A stretch of 64,000 nt of DNA from Flavobacterium nitrogenifigens (GTDB lineage Bacteria > Bacteroidota > Bacteroidia > Flavobacteriales > Flavobacteriaceae), in contig NZ_QJRI01000169.1 in NCBI RefSeq assembly GCF_003254565.1, positions 1 to 64,000 of the forward strand, given 5' to 3'. The position numbers were made by a program, and so were the translations under genes. Shown piece by piece: positions 22,016 to 30,006 of this stretch. The notes under the pieces are model-generated. The model was given only the letters and a program-made list of their open reading frames with translations. It was not told where the DNA came from and made no database searches. Within the stretch, counting starts at the first letter, position 1; the number at the start of each line of letters is the position of its first letter.

Positions 22016-22099
22016 ATGTTTGTACTTACATCGACATCACAAAGCTTCACACCAAACGAATTTGGTGCAGTAATTCTTCGTGGCTTATTTCAATCTTAG
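22016..22099 (+). CDS. 27-codon leader peptide ORF upstream of the RtcB-PrfH operon
   Basis: It runs ATG to TAG, starts after a run of A residues, and begins MFVLTSTSQSF. Its length, the promoter 70 bases upstream and the strong terminator 22 bases after the stop suggest a leader peptide rather than an ordinary gene. Ser and Thr make up about a quarter of the residues, but no single amino acid dominates, so the sensed signal is not evident from composition. The last third of the ORF encodes RNA able to pair with the terminator. An independent micropeptide is the alternative. Confidence 0.55.
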   Translation: MFVLTSTSQSFTPNEFGAVILRGLFQS

Positions 22100-22156
22100 A
22101 AATATATTTTTAGATATATAAAAAAGCCCGAAGACAATAAGTTTCGGGCTTTTTTT
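22042..22156 (+). promoter_or_regulatory. Transcription attenuator with mutually exclusive hairpins
   Basis: Terminator 3:4: AAAAAGCCCGAA (22121-22132) pairs with 22143-22154 and is followed by a T-run. Antiterminator 2:3: TCTTCG-T-GGCTT at 22075-22086, inside the leader ORF, pairs with 22124-22134 as an 11-bp helix with one bulged T. Anti-antiterminator 1:2: 22042-22050 pairs with 22080-22086, enclosing a perfect small hairpin (ACCAAA / TTTGGT with a CGAA loop at 22057-22060). This is the three-state arrangement of leader-peptide attenuators. A ribosome at the leader stop would cover segment 2 and favour termination. Pairings were found by reading; no folding energy was computed. Confidence 0.6.
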
Positions 22157-22199
22157 ATTCTAGACACTTCAAAATTTTCCCGAAAATCGATTTTTAGTA

Positions 22200-22217
22200 T
22201 TTATCCGTAAGGATAAA
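22200..22217 (+). promoter_or_regulatory. Small hairpin in the 5' leader of the repair operon
   Basis: A perfect 7-bp stem TTTATCC / GGATAAA closed by GTAA, a GNRA-type tetraloop, 46 bases before the first structural gene. It is followed by AAGCC TTTTT GGCT, a second possible stem. Its role is unknown; an RNA stability or protein-binding element is possible. Confidence 0.4.
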
Positions 22218-22263
22218 ATTTTTAAGCCTTTTTGGCTCTAATTTAACGCGCGATAATTTTTTT

Positions 22264-23025
22264 ATGGAAAATTATACGGTAGATGAGTATGCTTTATGTA
22301 CTCGTTTTAAAAGTAAACGAAAAAAGAAAAGATCAGTAAAAGAAGATTTTGAAAAACAATTAATTCAATTAAGAAAGCTTGAAGTTGAACTTTGGAAAAA
22401 GCGTAGAGACTTACCATTAGTTCCTTTAGAAATTCCTTATCAAAAAGGCTGGCAACGCAATTTTAAATTAAGAGATGATATTGCCAGATCAAGTGAAGCG
22501 ACATTTTACAGAGAGTTATTGGAAAAAATAAATACATGGCAGTTTTCTCATGAAAAAGCTTTTAAGAAGAAGAAAAAGAGAAAAAGAAAACATGTGTATG
22601 TTGAAAAACTCCAGACTGTAAAAGAATTTTCAGAGTGGGAATGGAAAAGTTCAAAACTGGAATTGACCGAAAAAGAGAAAACACATTTTTATAAAAGGGA
22701 ACGTTGGTGCAGCAATTGCAAACGATACAAAATTCATTACGTATTTAATGAACCTTGGAGATATGTGCTTCGTGTTAGTCCTTATATGATAACACACACC
22801 AAAATGGTCGATTCAGATTTGGAAAGTGAAATTCAACTTCTTGACAATTATATTGTTAATCATAATCTGAGGAATAAAATAAATAGATTAATACACGGCA
22901 GTTCTCATAAATGGAGTTACTATGAAAATGAAAATCCAAAAGAGATAAGTCCAATTAAAAATAAAAGTCTGCACACTTTGTATCAGCAATACGCAGATGA
23001 AATGATAGAAAATCATGGGAAATAA
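22264..23025 (+). CDS. Unknown highly basic protein, first gene of the RtcB-PrfH operon
   Basis: 253 residues with no family I recognise. Lys/Arg-rich stretches occur at about 14-28 and again around 98-110, where nine of ten residues from K101 are Lys or Arg. A CxxC pair lies in WCSNCKRYKIHY (C149, C152), with His nearby. Aromatic-rich segments follow (PWRYVLR, KWSYY). There is no signal peptide or membrane segment. The charge suggests binding to RNA or ribosomes. The end overlaps rtcB by 11 bases, so translation is probably coupled. A role in recognising damaged RNA or recruiting RtcB is inferred from context only. Confidence 0.8.
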   Translation: MENYTVDEYALCTRFKSKRKKKRSVKEDFEKQLIQLRKLEVELWKKRRDLPLVPLEIPYQKGWQRNFKLRDDIARSSEATFYRELLEKINTWQFSHEKAFKKKKKRKRKHVYVEKLQTVKEFSEWEWKSSKLELTEKEKTHFYKRERWCSNCKRYKIHYVFNEPWRYVLRVSPYMITHTKMVDSDLESEIQLLDNYIVNHNLRNKINRLIHGSSHKWSYYENENPKEISPIKNKSLHTLYQQYADEMIENHGK

Positions 23026-24406
23026 ATTATCTGGAAAAGACCTGATTAAATTAGGTTTTCCAAAGAACAATTCAATAAATATTGCCTTAGGGCAGATAAA
23101 CAGATATAGGAAAAGAGAAAAAAAAGAATCTATTCTAACAGAAGCAAAAGATGTTTTGTTACATCCTGAAAAGTATGAAGGAAATGGAACTTGGGGAAAA
23201 GTTGCCGAAGGTTTGATTAAACCTGTTCAAGTTCGAATGCATCAGCTTAAAAATACTAGGGCACCTTTTAAAATTTTTGGAGAAAATGAAATCGATGAGC
23301 AGGCAAAATTTCAACTGTATGATTCGTTGAAACTGCCAATTTCTGTTGCAGGAGCTCTAATGCCAGATGCACATTCAGGTTATGGACTGCCAATTGGAGG
23401 AGTTTTAGCAACTGACAATGCTGTAATTCCATACGGAGTTGGTGTTGACATTGGATGCCGAATGAGCCTTTCCATTTTTGATTTGCCAGCTTCTCATTTC
23501 AAAGGAAAAGAACATCAATTGGAAGCTATTTTAAAAGACAATACCAAATTCGGAATGTATGAAACGCACGCTTCAAGAGTAGATCATGAAGTATTTTATA
23601 GTAGTGGATTTCAAGATATTCCATTATTGAAAAATCTTTTGCCAAAAGCTTATAAGCAATTAGGAACTTCTGGAGGAGGAAATCATTTTGTAGAATTTGG
23701 AATCGCTAAAATTGAAAACCCTGAGAACGAATGGAAGCTTGAAAAAGGTGAGTATTTCGCGGTTCTTTCGCATAGCGGTTCTCGTGGATTAGGTGCAAAT
23801 ATTGCGAAACATTATACGTATTTGGCAACAAAACAATGTCCGTTACCAAAAAATGTGCAGCATTTAGCGTGGTTAGATCTGAATACGCACGATGGTCAGG
23901 AATATTGGCTGGCAATGAATTTGGCTGGAGAATATGCGAAAGCCTGTCACGACGATATTCATAGACGAATTGCTAAAGCGATTGGAAAAAGAGTGGTAGT
24001 AACGATTGAAAACCATCACAATTTTGCTTGGAAAGAAACCGTGAACGGTCAGGAATGCATTGTACACAGAAAAGGAGCGACGCCAGCGGGAGAAGGACAA
24101 TTAGGAATTATTCCTGGCTCAATGACTGCTCCTGGTTTTATTGTGAAAGGAAAAGGGAATTCTGAAAGTTTGAATTCAGCTTCGCATGGTGCGGGACGCT
24201 TGTTTTCGAGAGCAAAATGCAAAAGCAGTTTTACACAAAGTCAAATCAATAAAGAATTGAAGAAACATGAAGTGACTTTGATTGGAGGAAATATTGATGA
24301 AGCGCCCATGGCATATAAAGACATTGAAAAAGTAATGGCAAACCAAACCGATCTAGTTGAAGTTCTAGGAACTTTTACGCCAAAGATTGTTAGAATGGAT
24401 CGCTAA
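23015..24406 (+). CDS. rtcB: RtcB-family RNA ligase
   Basis: 463 residues. RtcB joins 2',3'-cyclic phosphate or 3'-phosphate RNA ends to 5'-OH ends using GTP and Mn2+. Metal and GMP residues are present: VGVDIGCRM (D145, C148), GGGNHFVEFG (N223, H224), LSHSGSRG (H253), ENHHNFAW (H334 or H335) and the guanylated histidine in SASHGAGRLFSR (H391). About 70 N-terminal residues (GKDLIKLGFPKNNSINIAL) precede the core. It overlaps the basic-protein gene and is 14 bases before prfH. RtcB next to PrfH is a recognised pairing linked to repair of cleaved rRNA. Confidence 0.95.
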   Translation: MGNKLSGKDLIKLGFPKNNSINIALGQINRYRKREKKESILTEAKDVLLHPEKYEGNGTWGKVAEGLIKPVQVRMHQLKNTRAPFKIFGENEIDEQAKFQLYDSLKLPISVAGALMPDAHSGYGLPIGGVLATDNAVIPYGVGVDIGCRMSLSIFDLPASHFKGKEHQLEAILKDNTKFGMYETHASRVDHEVFYSSGFQDIPLLKNLLPKAYKQLGTSGGGNHFVEFGIAKIENPENEWKLEKGEYFAVLSHSGSRGLGANIAKHYTYLATKQCPLPKNVQHLAWLDLNTHDGQEYWLAMNLAGEYAKACHDDIHRRIAKAIGKRVVVTIENHHNFAWKETVNGQECIVHRKGATPAGEGQLGIIPGSMTAPGFIVKGKGNSESLNSASHGAGRLFSRAKCKSSFTQSQINKELKKHEVTLIGGNIDEAPMAYKDIEKVMANQTDLVEVLGTFTPKIVRMDR

Positions 24407-24420
24407 AGAAAGGAAAAGTA

Positions 24421-25110
24421 ATGGAAAAAATAGTTCAGATAACAGCGGGTCGCGGACCTGCAGAATGCACTTGGGTGGTTGCCCAAGTGCTTAAAAAAGT
24501 CTTGGAAGAAGCTGAAGATCAGAATTTGGATGTGGTTTTACTTCAAAGAGAGAAAGGAGAAGAAAATGGAACTATAGAAACCGCATCGATTTCTGTAAAA
24601 GGGAAAAATGCCGATATGTTTGTGAAATCTTGGATAGGAACTATTCAATGGATTGGGCAAAGTCAGTTTAGGAAAATGAACAAACGAAAAAACTGGTTTA
24701 TCGGAATTTTTGAAATTGAACAGCAAAAGAATGCCGTAGTTTCAGAGAATGATATTCAGTATCAAGCTATGAGAAGTTCTGGAGCTGGTGGCCAGCATGT
24801 GAACAAGGTGAGTTCGGCAATTCGGGCAACACATATTCCGACTGGAATTGCAGTTGTGGCAATGGACAGCCGTTCTCAGCATCAAAACAAAAAACTGGCA
24901 ACAGAAAGATTATTAAAAAAAATAGAAGACGAGAAACTAGTTCAGCTTAAAAATCACGTTGGAAAACAATGGGGAAATCAGCTTAATGTAGAACGTGGAA
25001 ATCCAGTGAGAGTTTTTACAGGAAGCGATTTTAAGAAGAACAAAGTAGAGAAAAGCTACAAAGGAACTCGTCAGAAATTGAAAAACGATTTACGAAATGA
25101 AAACAACTGA
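24421..25110 (+). CDS. prfH: Peptide chain release factor homologue PrfH
   Basis: 229 residues. The GGQ peptidyl-hydrolysis motif lies in SSGAGGQHVNK (G123-Q125), followed by IRATHIPTGIAV and SRSQHQNKKLA as in class I release factors. The N-terminus (ITAGRGPAECTWVVAQVL) and the GTIQWIGQS...RKNWFIG stretch are characteristic of PrfH. Factors of this kind lack the usual stop-codon-reading domain and are thought to free peptide from ribosomes with damaged decoding centres. It lies directly after rtcB and overlaps the next gene by 14 bases. Confidence 0.93.
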   Translation: MEKIVQITAGRGPAECTWVVAQVLKKVLEEAEDQNLDVVLLQREKGEENGTIETASISVKGKNADMFVKSWIGTIQWIGQSQFRKMNKRKNWFIGIFEIEQQKNAVVSENDIQYQAMRSSGAGGQHVNKVSSAIRATHIPTGIAVVAMDSRSQHQNKKLATERLLKKIEDEKLVQLKNHVGKQWGNQLNVERGNPVRVFTGSDFKKNKVEKSYKGTRQKLKNDLRNENN

Positions 25111-25630
25111 TAAATACCTTTTTCAAGCCTTGGATAATTATCCGTTTTGGCTTGAAGGAACAATTGAATCTTTAGATTATGCTTTTTCTTATGATGATAA
25201 AAATACAATGGTTTTGTGTTTATACGGAAGAATTCAGGCAGAGCAATTAATGAATTATGAAGAAGCTAAATCTTATTTTCAACAAGCATTATCGATTAAT
25301 ATTCATGCTCTTGAAGTTTATCCGTATTATTTAAAAACGTTGATTTTAAACGAGGATTACGAAGAAGCGCGTAAGCTTATTGATTTTGCTTTAACGGTAA
25401 AAGGAATTAATAAATCAGAGATTTATCTTAAGAAAGCAATTCTGCTAGAAGTACAACATGAATTTAAGGATGCTTTAAAAGAAATTAAGCAGGCAAAATT
25501 ATATTCTATTCAGCATGATTATGATTCGGGAATTAGTGAAGTTGAGAAAAGAATTAAAGATAAAATTGATTTACTGAAAAAGAAGAAAGAGAAAAAATCT
25601 AAGAAAGGTTCTAAAAAGAAATCGAAATGA
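25097..25630 (+). CDS. TPR protein with Lys-rich tail, last gene of the RtcB-PrfH operon
   Basis: 177 residues. Helical repeats are seen: MNYEEAKSYFQQALSINIHALEVYP, LNEDYEEARKLIDFAL and HEFKDALKEIKQAK, consistent with three or four TPR units (about 35-150). The last 20 residues are almost all Lys and Ser. There is no signal peptide. The start overlaps prfH, so the four genes form one transcript ended by the hairpin at 25641. Protein-protein contact with an RNA-binding tail is plausible; the actual role is unknown. Confidence 0.85.
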   Translation: MKTTDKYLFQALDNYPFWLEGTIESLDYAFSYDDKNTMVLCLYGRIQAEQLMNYEEAKSYFQQALSINIHALEVYPYYLKTLILNEDYEEARKLIDFALTVKGINKSEIYLKKAILLEVQHEFKDALKEIKQAKLYSIQHDYDSGISEVEKRIKDKIDLLKKKKEKKSKKGSKKKSK

Positions 25631-25640
25631 TTTTGATAAA

Positions 25641-25668
25641 AAAAAGATGCAATTTGCATCTTTTTTTT
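25641..25668 (+). terminator. Intrinsic terminator of the repair operon
   Basis: GATGCA / TGCATC, flanked by five A on the left and eight T on the right, 11 bases after the TPR gene. Confidence 0.88.
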
Positions 25669-25681
25669 ATTTATTACAATT

Positions 25682-25778
25682 TCCTGCAAGGTTTTCAAAA
25701 CCTTGTAGGTTTGTTATTTAGAATCTAGCATTTTTAACTAAAGTGAAATACCTACAAGGTTTTGAAAACCTTGCAGGA
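25682..25778. repeat. Perfect 29-bp inverted repeat with self-palindromic arms
   Basis: Arms at 25682-25710 and 25750-25778 are exact reverse complements (29 of 29). Each arm itself contains the palindrome AAGGTTTTCAAAACCTT. The 39-nt centre is AT-rich with no ORF. It sits between the convergent TPR and thioesterase genes. Its core (GGTTTT, one base, AAAACC) is shared with the palindromes at 46139 and 52122. Confidence 0.85.
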
Positions 25779-25795
25779 CGGTTGCTCGCCAAGAT

Positions 25796-26542
25796 TTACT
25801 TCCAATGCAATTCTAAAGCAAAACAAGTTTTTTCGCCTTTTGTAATGCTGAAAGTTGCTGTAGTATGATCGTCGTCTTCGCTTTCGTGGATTACCACATT
25901 ATCTTGTAATGAAAGTTCTTTCATGAAATTCATTTCGAAGCTTTTAACTTCCTGTTTCATGATTCTTTTTGGATCAACATGATCCAAACACCATTCTAGA
26001 TATTTTACGTTATTTACGTGATTTACAATATCTAAATCTGACAGATAAACTGTTTTTTCGAAAACAGCTTCTTTTTCATGATTGATGTTGATTTTTGAAA
26101 AACCTTCTTTTGTAGCTCTTTTTTCTGGGAATAATTCGAAGTGTTCGTAAGGAAGTGCTAAAGCTTCAGGACGACGCGCTTGTGTGTTAAAAACAGCCCA
26201 ATATGTTTCACAGCCTACTATTTTTTTACCGTTAACATACATTTCCAACGCACGGACAGAACGTGAATTTTCTAAGCTATTAATCCATGTTTTTACGGTT
26301 ACAACATCTTGCCATTTTGGTAAAGCGTGAACTTCAACACGCATTCGGCTTAAAACCCAAGCTTGGTGAAATTCCTGCATGTCATAAAAGCTAATTCCTC
26401 CAATTTCTGAATGTGCAGCGGCAGTTAATTGTAGAATATTACACAAATCGGTATATTTTAAAAATCCGGTTGGCGTGCATTGCGTGAAATTGATTTCCCA
26501 GTCTTTGCTTAAAACTGATGTGAAATTGGGTGATATTGGCAT
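25796..26542 (-). CDS. Acyl-ACP thioesterase
   Basis: 248 residues, a double hotdog protein of the FatA/FatB type. The first hotdog contains the long helix LQLTAAAHSEIGGIS followed by AWVLSRMRVEVHALPKW. The second contains LSDLDIVNHVNNVKYLEWCLD, in which D, N and H positions match the catalytic region of plant-type thioesterases. It hydrolyses acyl-ACP to free fatty acid. The neighbouring genes are unrelated. Confidence 0.88.
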   Translation of the reverse strand: MPISPNFTSVLSKDWEINFTQCTPTGFLKYTDLCNILQLTAAAHSEIGGISFYDMQEFHQAWVLSRMRVEVHALPKWQDVVTVKTWINSLENSRSVRALEMYVNGKKIVGCETYWAVFNTQARRPEALALPYEHFELFPEKRATKEGFSKININHEKEAVFEKTVYLSDLDIVNHVNNVKYLEWCLDHVDPKRIMKQEVKSFEMNFMKELSLQDNVVIHESEDDDHTTATFSITKGEKTCFALELHWK

Positions 26543-26604
26543 TTTTTAATTTTAGATTTTAGATTTTTTCTTTTGAAAATAGATGCAAGAAGAAAGATCT
26601 TCTT

Positions 26605-27525
26605 TTACTTTAGAAGATTTTCTATGTAATGTATGATTTCTTTTCTATCAGTTGCGTAATCAAACCATTTTGTATTTTCATTTCGTTTGAACCACGTTAA
26701 TTGTCTTTTGGAGAATCTTCTTGTATTCTTTTTGATTTCTTCTATAGCAAAAGGCAAAGTGAATTCTCCGTCAAAATAACTAAATAATTCTCGATAACCG
26801 ACCGTTTGGAGCGCATTTAACGCTTTGTTAGGATAAAGTGCTTCGGCTTCTTTCAATAATCCTTCATTCATCATGATATCAACACGCTGATTGATTCTGC
26901 TGTAAATGATTTCTCTGTCGGCATCTAAACCAACTAGAATAGGAGTAAAGTTTCGGTTGTTTTTTTTCAGATTTAAAAAAGAAGAATATGGTTTATGAGA
27001 ACCAATACAAACTTCTACAAAGCGCATCATTCGTTGTGGGTTTTGTAAAGTCTGAGGATTTTCTAAAGTGATTTTTTGATAATAATCAGGATCTAAATTT
27101 TTTAGCTGATCTTGAAGATATTCAATTCCGAGTTTTTCGTAGTTCGAATTTACTTCTGTACGAACTTTTGGGTCGATTTCTGGAAATTCATCAAATCCTT
27201 TTAAGATTGCATCTACATACAATCCGGAACCGCCGATAAGAATTACAAAATCATTGGTTTGAAATAATTCTTCAATTTTGGTTAAAGCTTCTTTTTCGTA
27301 ATCGCCAACGGTGTAATTTTCGAAAATAGATTTATTTTGAATGAAATGATGTTTGGCAGAATCAAGTTCTTCTTGGCTTGGAACTGCGGTTCCGATGGTC
27401 ATTTCTTTGAAAAACTGACGGCTGTCACAAGAAACGATTTCGCATTTAAAATGTTGTGCCAAAGCAATACTCAAGGCTGTTTTGCCTATAGCTGTTGGTC
27501 CGACAATGGTAATTAGGTATTTCAT
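26605..27525 (-). CDS. miaA: tRNA dimethylallyltransferase
   Basis: 306 residues from the ATG giving MKYLITIVGPTAIGKTALS, which places the P-loop correctly; an in-frame upstream start would add 25 unrelated residues. Family motifs are IVSCDSRQFFKEMTIGTA, ILIGGSGLYVDAIL, NPQRMMRFVEV, and TVGYRE with the RRFSKRQLTWFKR end. It adds isopentenyl to A37 of tRNAs reading UNN codons. A TATATTTG -7 motif lies about 105 bases upstream on this strand. Confidence 0.96.
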   Translation of the reverse strand: MKYLITIVGPTAIGKTALSIALAQHFKCEIVSCDSRQFFKEMTIGTAVPSQEELDSAKHHFIQNKSIFENYTVGDYEKEALTKIEELFQTNDFVILIGGSGLYVDAILKGFDEFPEIDPKVRTEVNSNYEKLGIEYLQDQLKNLDPDYYQKITLENPQTLQNPQRMMRFVEVCIGSHKPYSSFLNLKKNNRNFTPILVGLDADREIIYSRINQRVDIMMNEGLLKEAEALYPNKALNALQTVGYRELFSYFDGEFTLPFAIEEIKKNTRRFSKRQLTWFKRNENTKWFDYATDRKEIIHYIENLLK

Positions 27526-27677
27526 AGTTTTTAGCCCAGATGGAAATGGAAACCGCGGACTTATATTTGTTGCATTTTTTTGGTGTAAAAGAGCGACCAA
27601 CGGAAGCTCCTTTTATGCCTTAAAAAATTACAAATATAAGGAGGAGTTGCAATGTACAGCTGGATTAGCTTCTTAAA

Positions 27678-28517
27678 TTAATTATTTGGCAATTCGGTTC
27701 CGCATTCGTAACAATATTTGGCGTTGTCGAAATGGACTTGTGATTGACATTTACGGCATGTTTTTTTCGTGCCTACAAAACTGCCTTTCAGACTACTTTT
27801 TGCAAATTCGGCAGTTACAATTCCGGTTGGAACGGCGATGATTCCGTAACCTAAAATCATAACACAAGCGGCTATAAATTGGCCAAGAGGTGTTTGGGGT
27901 GAAATATCTCCGTAGCCTACTGTTGTTAAGGTGACTATTGTCCAGTAAATGCCCATTGGAATACTGGTGAAACCTGATTCTTTTCCTTCGACCAAGTACA
28001 TTATGGTTCCAATTATTACGGTACTGATGAGTACAAAATAAATGAAAACCATAATTTTTTCTTTGCTGGCATGTATGGCTTCTTTTAGTTGCAGAGATTG
28101 ATGGTTGATTTGCGGGATATGCAAAATCTTGAATAATCGAAGAAAACGCAATGCTCTTACAATTGATAAAATGCTCGCACCAGGGAAAAAGATGGACAAA
28201 TACATGGGTAAAACGGCAAGTAAATCGATGATTCCGTAAAAGCTAAAAATGTATTTGACAGGTTTTTGAATTGAAATAATTCTCAGGACATATTCTATGG
28301 TGAAAAATACGGTAATTACCCATTCGCATATCAATAATTGATCGTGATATTTTGAGCTTATACCTTCAACGGTATCGAGCATTATTAAAAGTACGCTCAG
28401 TAAAATTAAACCTAGCAATACTAAATCGAACATTCTACCTAAGATGGTGTTAGTGCCATACAGGACGATTTTGACTTTTTCTCTAAAGATTTCGTATTGT
28501 GATTTTGCTTTTTTCAT
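27678..28517 (-). CDS. Voltage-gated potassium channel with C-terminal zinc ribbon
   Basis: 279 residues. Six membrane segments are visible: a basic S4-like helix (SIVRALRFLRLFKIL), then S5, the pore loop with selectivity filter TVGYGD, and S6. The C-terminal tail carries two CxxC knuckles (CRKCQ and CYECG), a predicted zinc ribbon. Potassium selectivity is strongly implied by the filter. The ribbon may act in assembly or sensing; that is inference. Confidence 0.92.
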   Translation of the reverse strand: MKKAKSQYEIFREKVKIVLYGTNTILGRMFDLVLLGLILLSVLLIMLDTVEGISSKYHDQLLICEWVITVFFTIEYVLRIISIQKPVKYIFSFYGIIDLLAVLPMYLSIFFPGASILSIVRALRFLRLFKILHIPQINHQSLQLKEAIHASKEKIMVFIYFVLISTVIIGTIMYLVEGKESGFTSIPMGIYWTIVTLTTVGYGDISPQTPLGQFIAACVMILGYGIIAVPTGIVTAEFAKSSLKGSFVGTKKTCRKCQSQVHFDNAKYCYECGTELPNN

Positions 28518-28547
28518 ATCCTTAAAGATAATGAAAGTTTCGATTTG

Positions 28548-29909
28548 TTAAAATTGAAGTATTTTTAATGATTTGCTTTTTCGCATATAACTCTGAATAA
28601 TATTCTTTACATCGCGATTGTGTTGCATTGGTACCAGAATATTTTTTAAAATATCAATATTCGTGATTTGATAATTGAGATCGTAATAAGCGTAGCCTTT
28701 GTAAATTCCGTCTTCGATCAAGATTGCGCTTCGTTCGTTTACATTTCTTCCTCTGTCTATCAGAACCATGCTTTTGTTCTCAAAACTGTTTTCTGAAATA
28801 AACTGCTGTACTCTTAGATTGTAAGTTTCGGGAGTGATTTCGCCAATACAAGCTCCATCACATTCTTTGATTTTGTACTGAAAGCACTCTTTTTGGGTTT
28901 GATATAAACCCGTGAGTTTTTGGCACAAATGGTATTTTGCCGTAATTTTAAAAAGCGCATTTTTTCCTTCCTGTAAAGAAGCGTAGGAAGTAATTTCTTT
29001 TTTGCGTCCGTCTGCTTTTTCCAGTTTTAGATTAATATAACCGTTAGCATCTTTTTCGGCATATAAGGCGAAAGGAAAAACACTTTTCTTTTGCGAACGA
29101 TTGTATCTTGGGCGATTGATTTTTATTTCTTGACTTTCTTTTAGAAGTGCAATTAATTCGCTTCCAGTTTCGTCATAGGTAATGGTAAAAACTTCTGCTT
29201 GGATTCTTTTACTTTTGGTTGTAATTCCTGTAAAGTGCTGATTTACTCTTTTTTTAATATTTTGGCTTTTGCCAATGTAAATTAAAGTTCCATCTTCTTT
29301 ATAAATATAATAAACCCCAGTTTTGGCTGGCATTTGGTTTAAAATATCTAAGAATTTCGGAGAAATCCCTTTTTCTACTTCGAGTTTTATGAAATCTTTT
29401 ACGATAGTTTTCTCAGTGTCTTTTTCTAGAAGCATTTTGAAAAGCTTCGTGGTTGCCATGGCGTCTCCGCTGGCACGATGTCTGTCGGCCATTGGAATTC
29501 CGAGTGAACGAACTAGTTTTCCTAAACTGTAAGATGGTTGCTCTGGAATTAGTTTTTTAGCTAATTCTACTGTACAAAGAGTTTTGGCTTCAAAATCGTA
29601 ACCTAAACGACGGAATTCTGTACGCAGAATTCTATAATCAAATGAAGCGTTGTGAGCTACAATAACGCAATCTTGAGTGATTTCTATAATTCGTTTAGCA
29701 ACTTCATAGAATTTTGGAGCAGAACGCAACATAGCATTATTAATTCCAGTCAGTTTTACTACGAAAGGCTGAATCGGAATTTCAGGATTAACAAGGCTGA
29801 TGAATTGATCAACTACTTCATGCCCATCAAATTTGTAGATAGCGATTTCGGTAATTCCCTCTTCATTAAATTGCCCTCCGGTTGTTTCTATGTCTAATAT
29901 CGCGTACAA
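28548..29909 (-). CDS. DnaQ-type 3'-5' exonuclease fused to a GIY-YIG nuclease domain
   Basis: 453 residues. The N-terminal DEDDh exonuclease has DIETTGG, HNASFDYRIL and HRASGDA (about 1-165). A GIY-YIG domain follows (TGVYYIYKEDGTLIYIGKS, about 200-285), as in UvrC and Cho. The C-terminal part has cysteines around 345-365. This fusion is known in bacteria and is annotated as a DNA polymerase III epsilon or Cho-like nuclease. The best start is a TTG, because the exonuclease motif begins three codons later and an in-frame stop lies just upstream. It is probably a DNA repair nuclease. Confidence 0.9.
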   Translation of the reverse strand: MYAILDIETTGGQFNEEGITEIAIYKFDGHEVVDQFISLVNPEIPIQPFVVKLTGINNAMLRSAPKFYEVAKRIIEITQDCVIVAHNASFDYRILRTEFRRLGYDFEAKTLCTVELAKKLIPEQPSYSLGKLVRSLGIPMADRHRASGDAMATTKLFKMLLEKDTEKTIVKDFIKLEVEKGISPKFLDILNQMPAKTGVYYIYKEDGTLIYIGKSQNIKKRVNQHFTGITTKSKRIQAEVFTITYDETGSELIALLKESQEIKINRPRYNRSQKKSVFPFALYAEKDANGYINLKLEKADGRKKEITSYASLQEGKNALFKITAKYHLCQKLTGLYQTQKECFQYKIKECDGACIGEITPETYNLRVQQFISENSFENKSMVLIDRGRNVNERSAILIEDGIYKGYAYYDLNYQITNIDILKNILVPMQHNRDVKNIIQSYMRKSKSLKILQF

Positions 29910-29965
29910 ATTCAGTATTCAGTGTTCAGATTCGATTGAAATCGAAATTAGTGTTCAGTTTTTCT

Positions 29966-29989
29966 GTAAAGACACAAGTGCGTCTTTAC
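29966..29989. repeat. Short inverted repeat of the GTAAAGACGCA type
   Basis: GTAAAGACACA pairs with TGCGTCTTTAC, with one mismatch and a 2-nt centre, in the spacer between the exonuclease and yggS genes. A better copy lies inside yggS at 30101. Confidence 0.65.
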
Positions 29990-30006
29990 GATTGTGGTTT
30001 GGAAAA

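Noticed and set aside
21599-25800. Prophage or integrative element carrying the repair operon
   Set aside because: No integrase, attachment-site repeat, tRNA gene or transposase is visible, and base composition is like the surroundings by eye. The palindromes at both sides are of different families.
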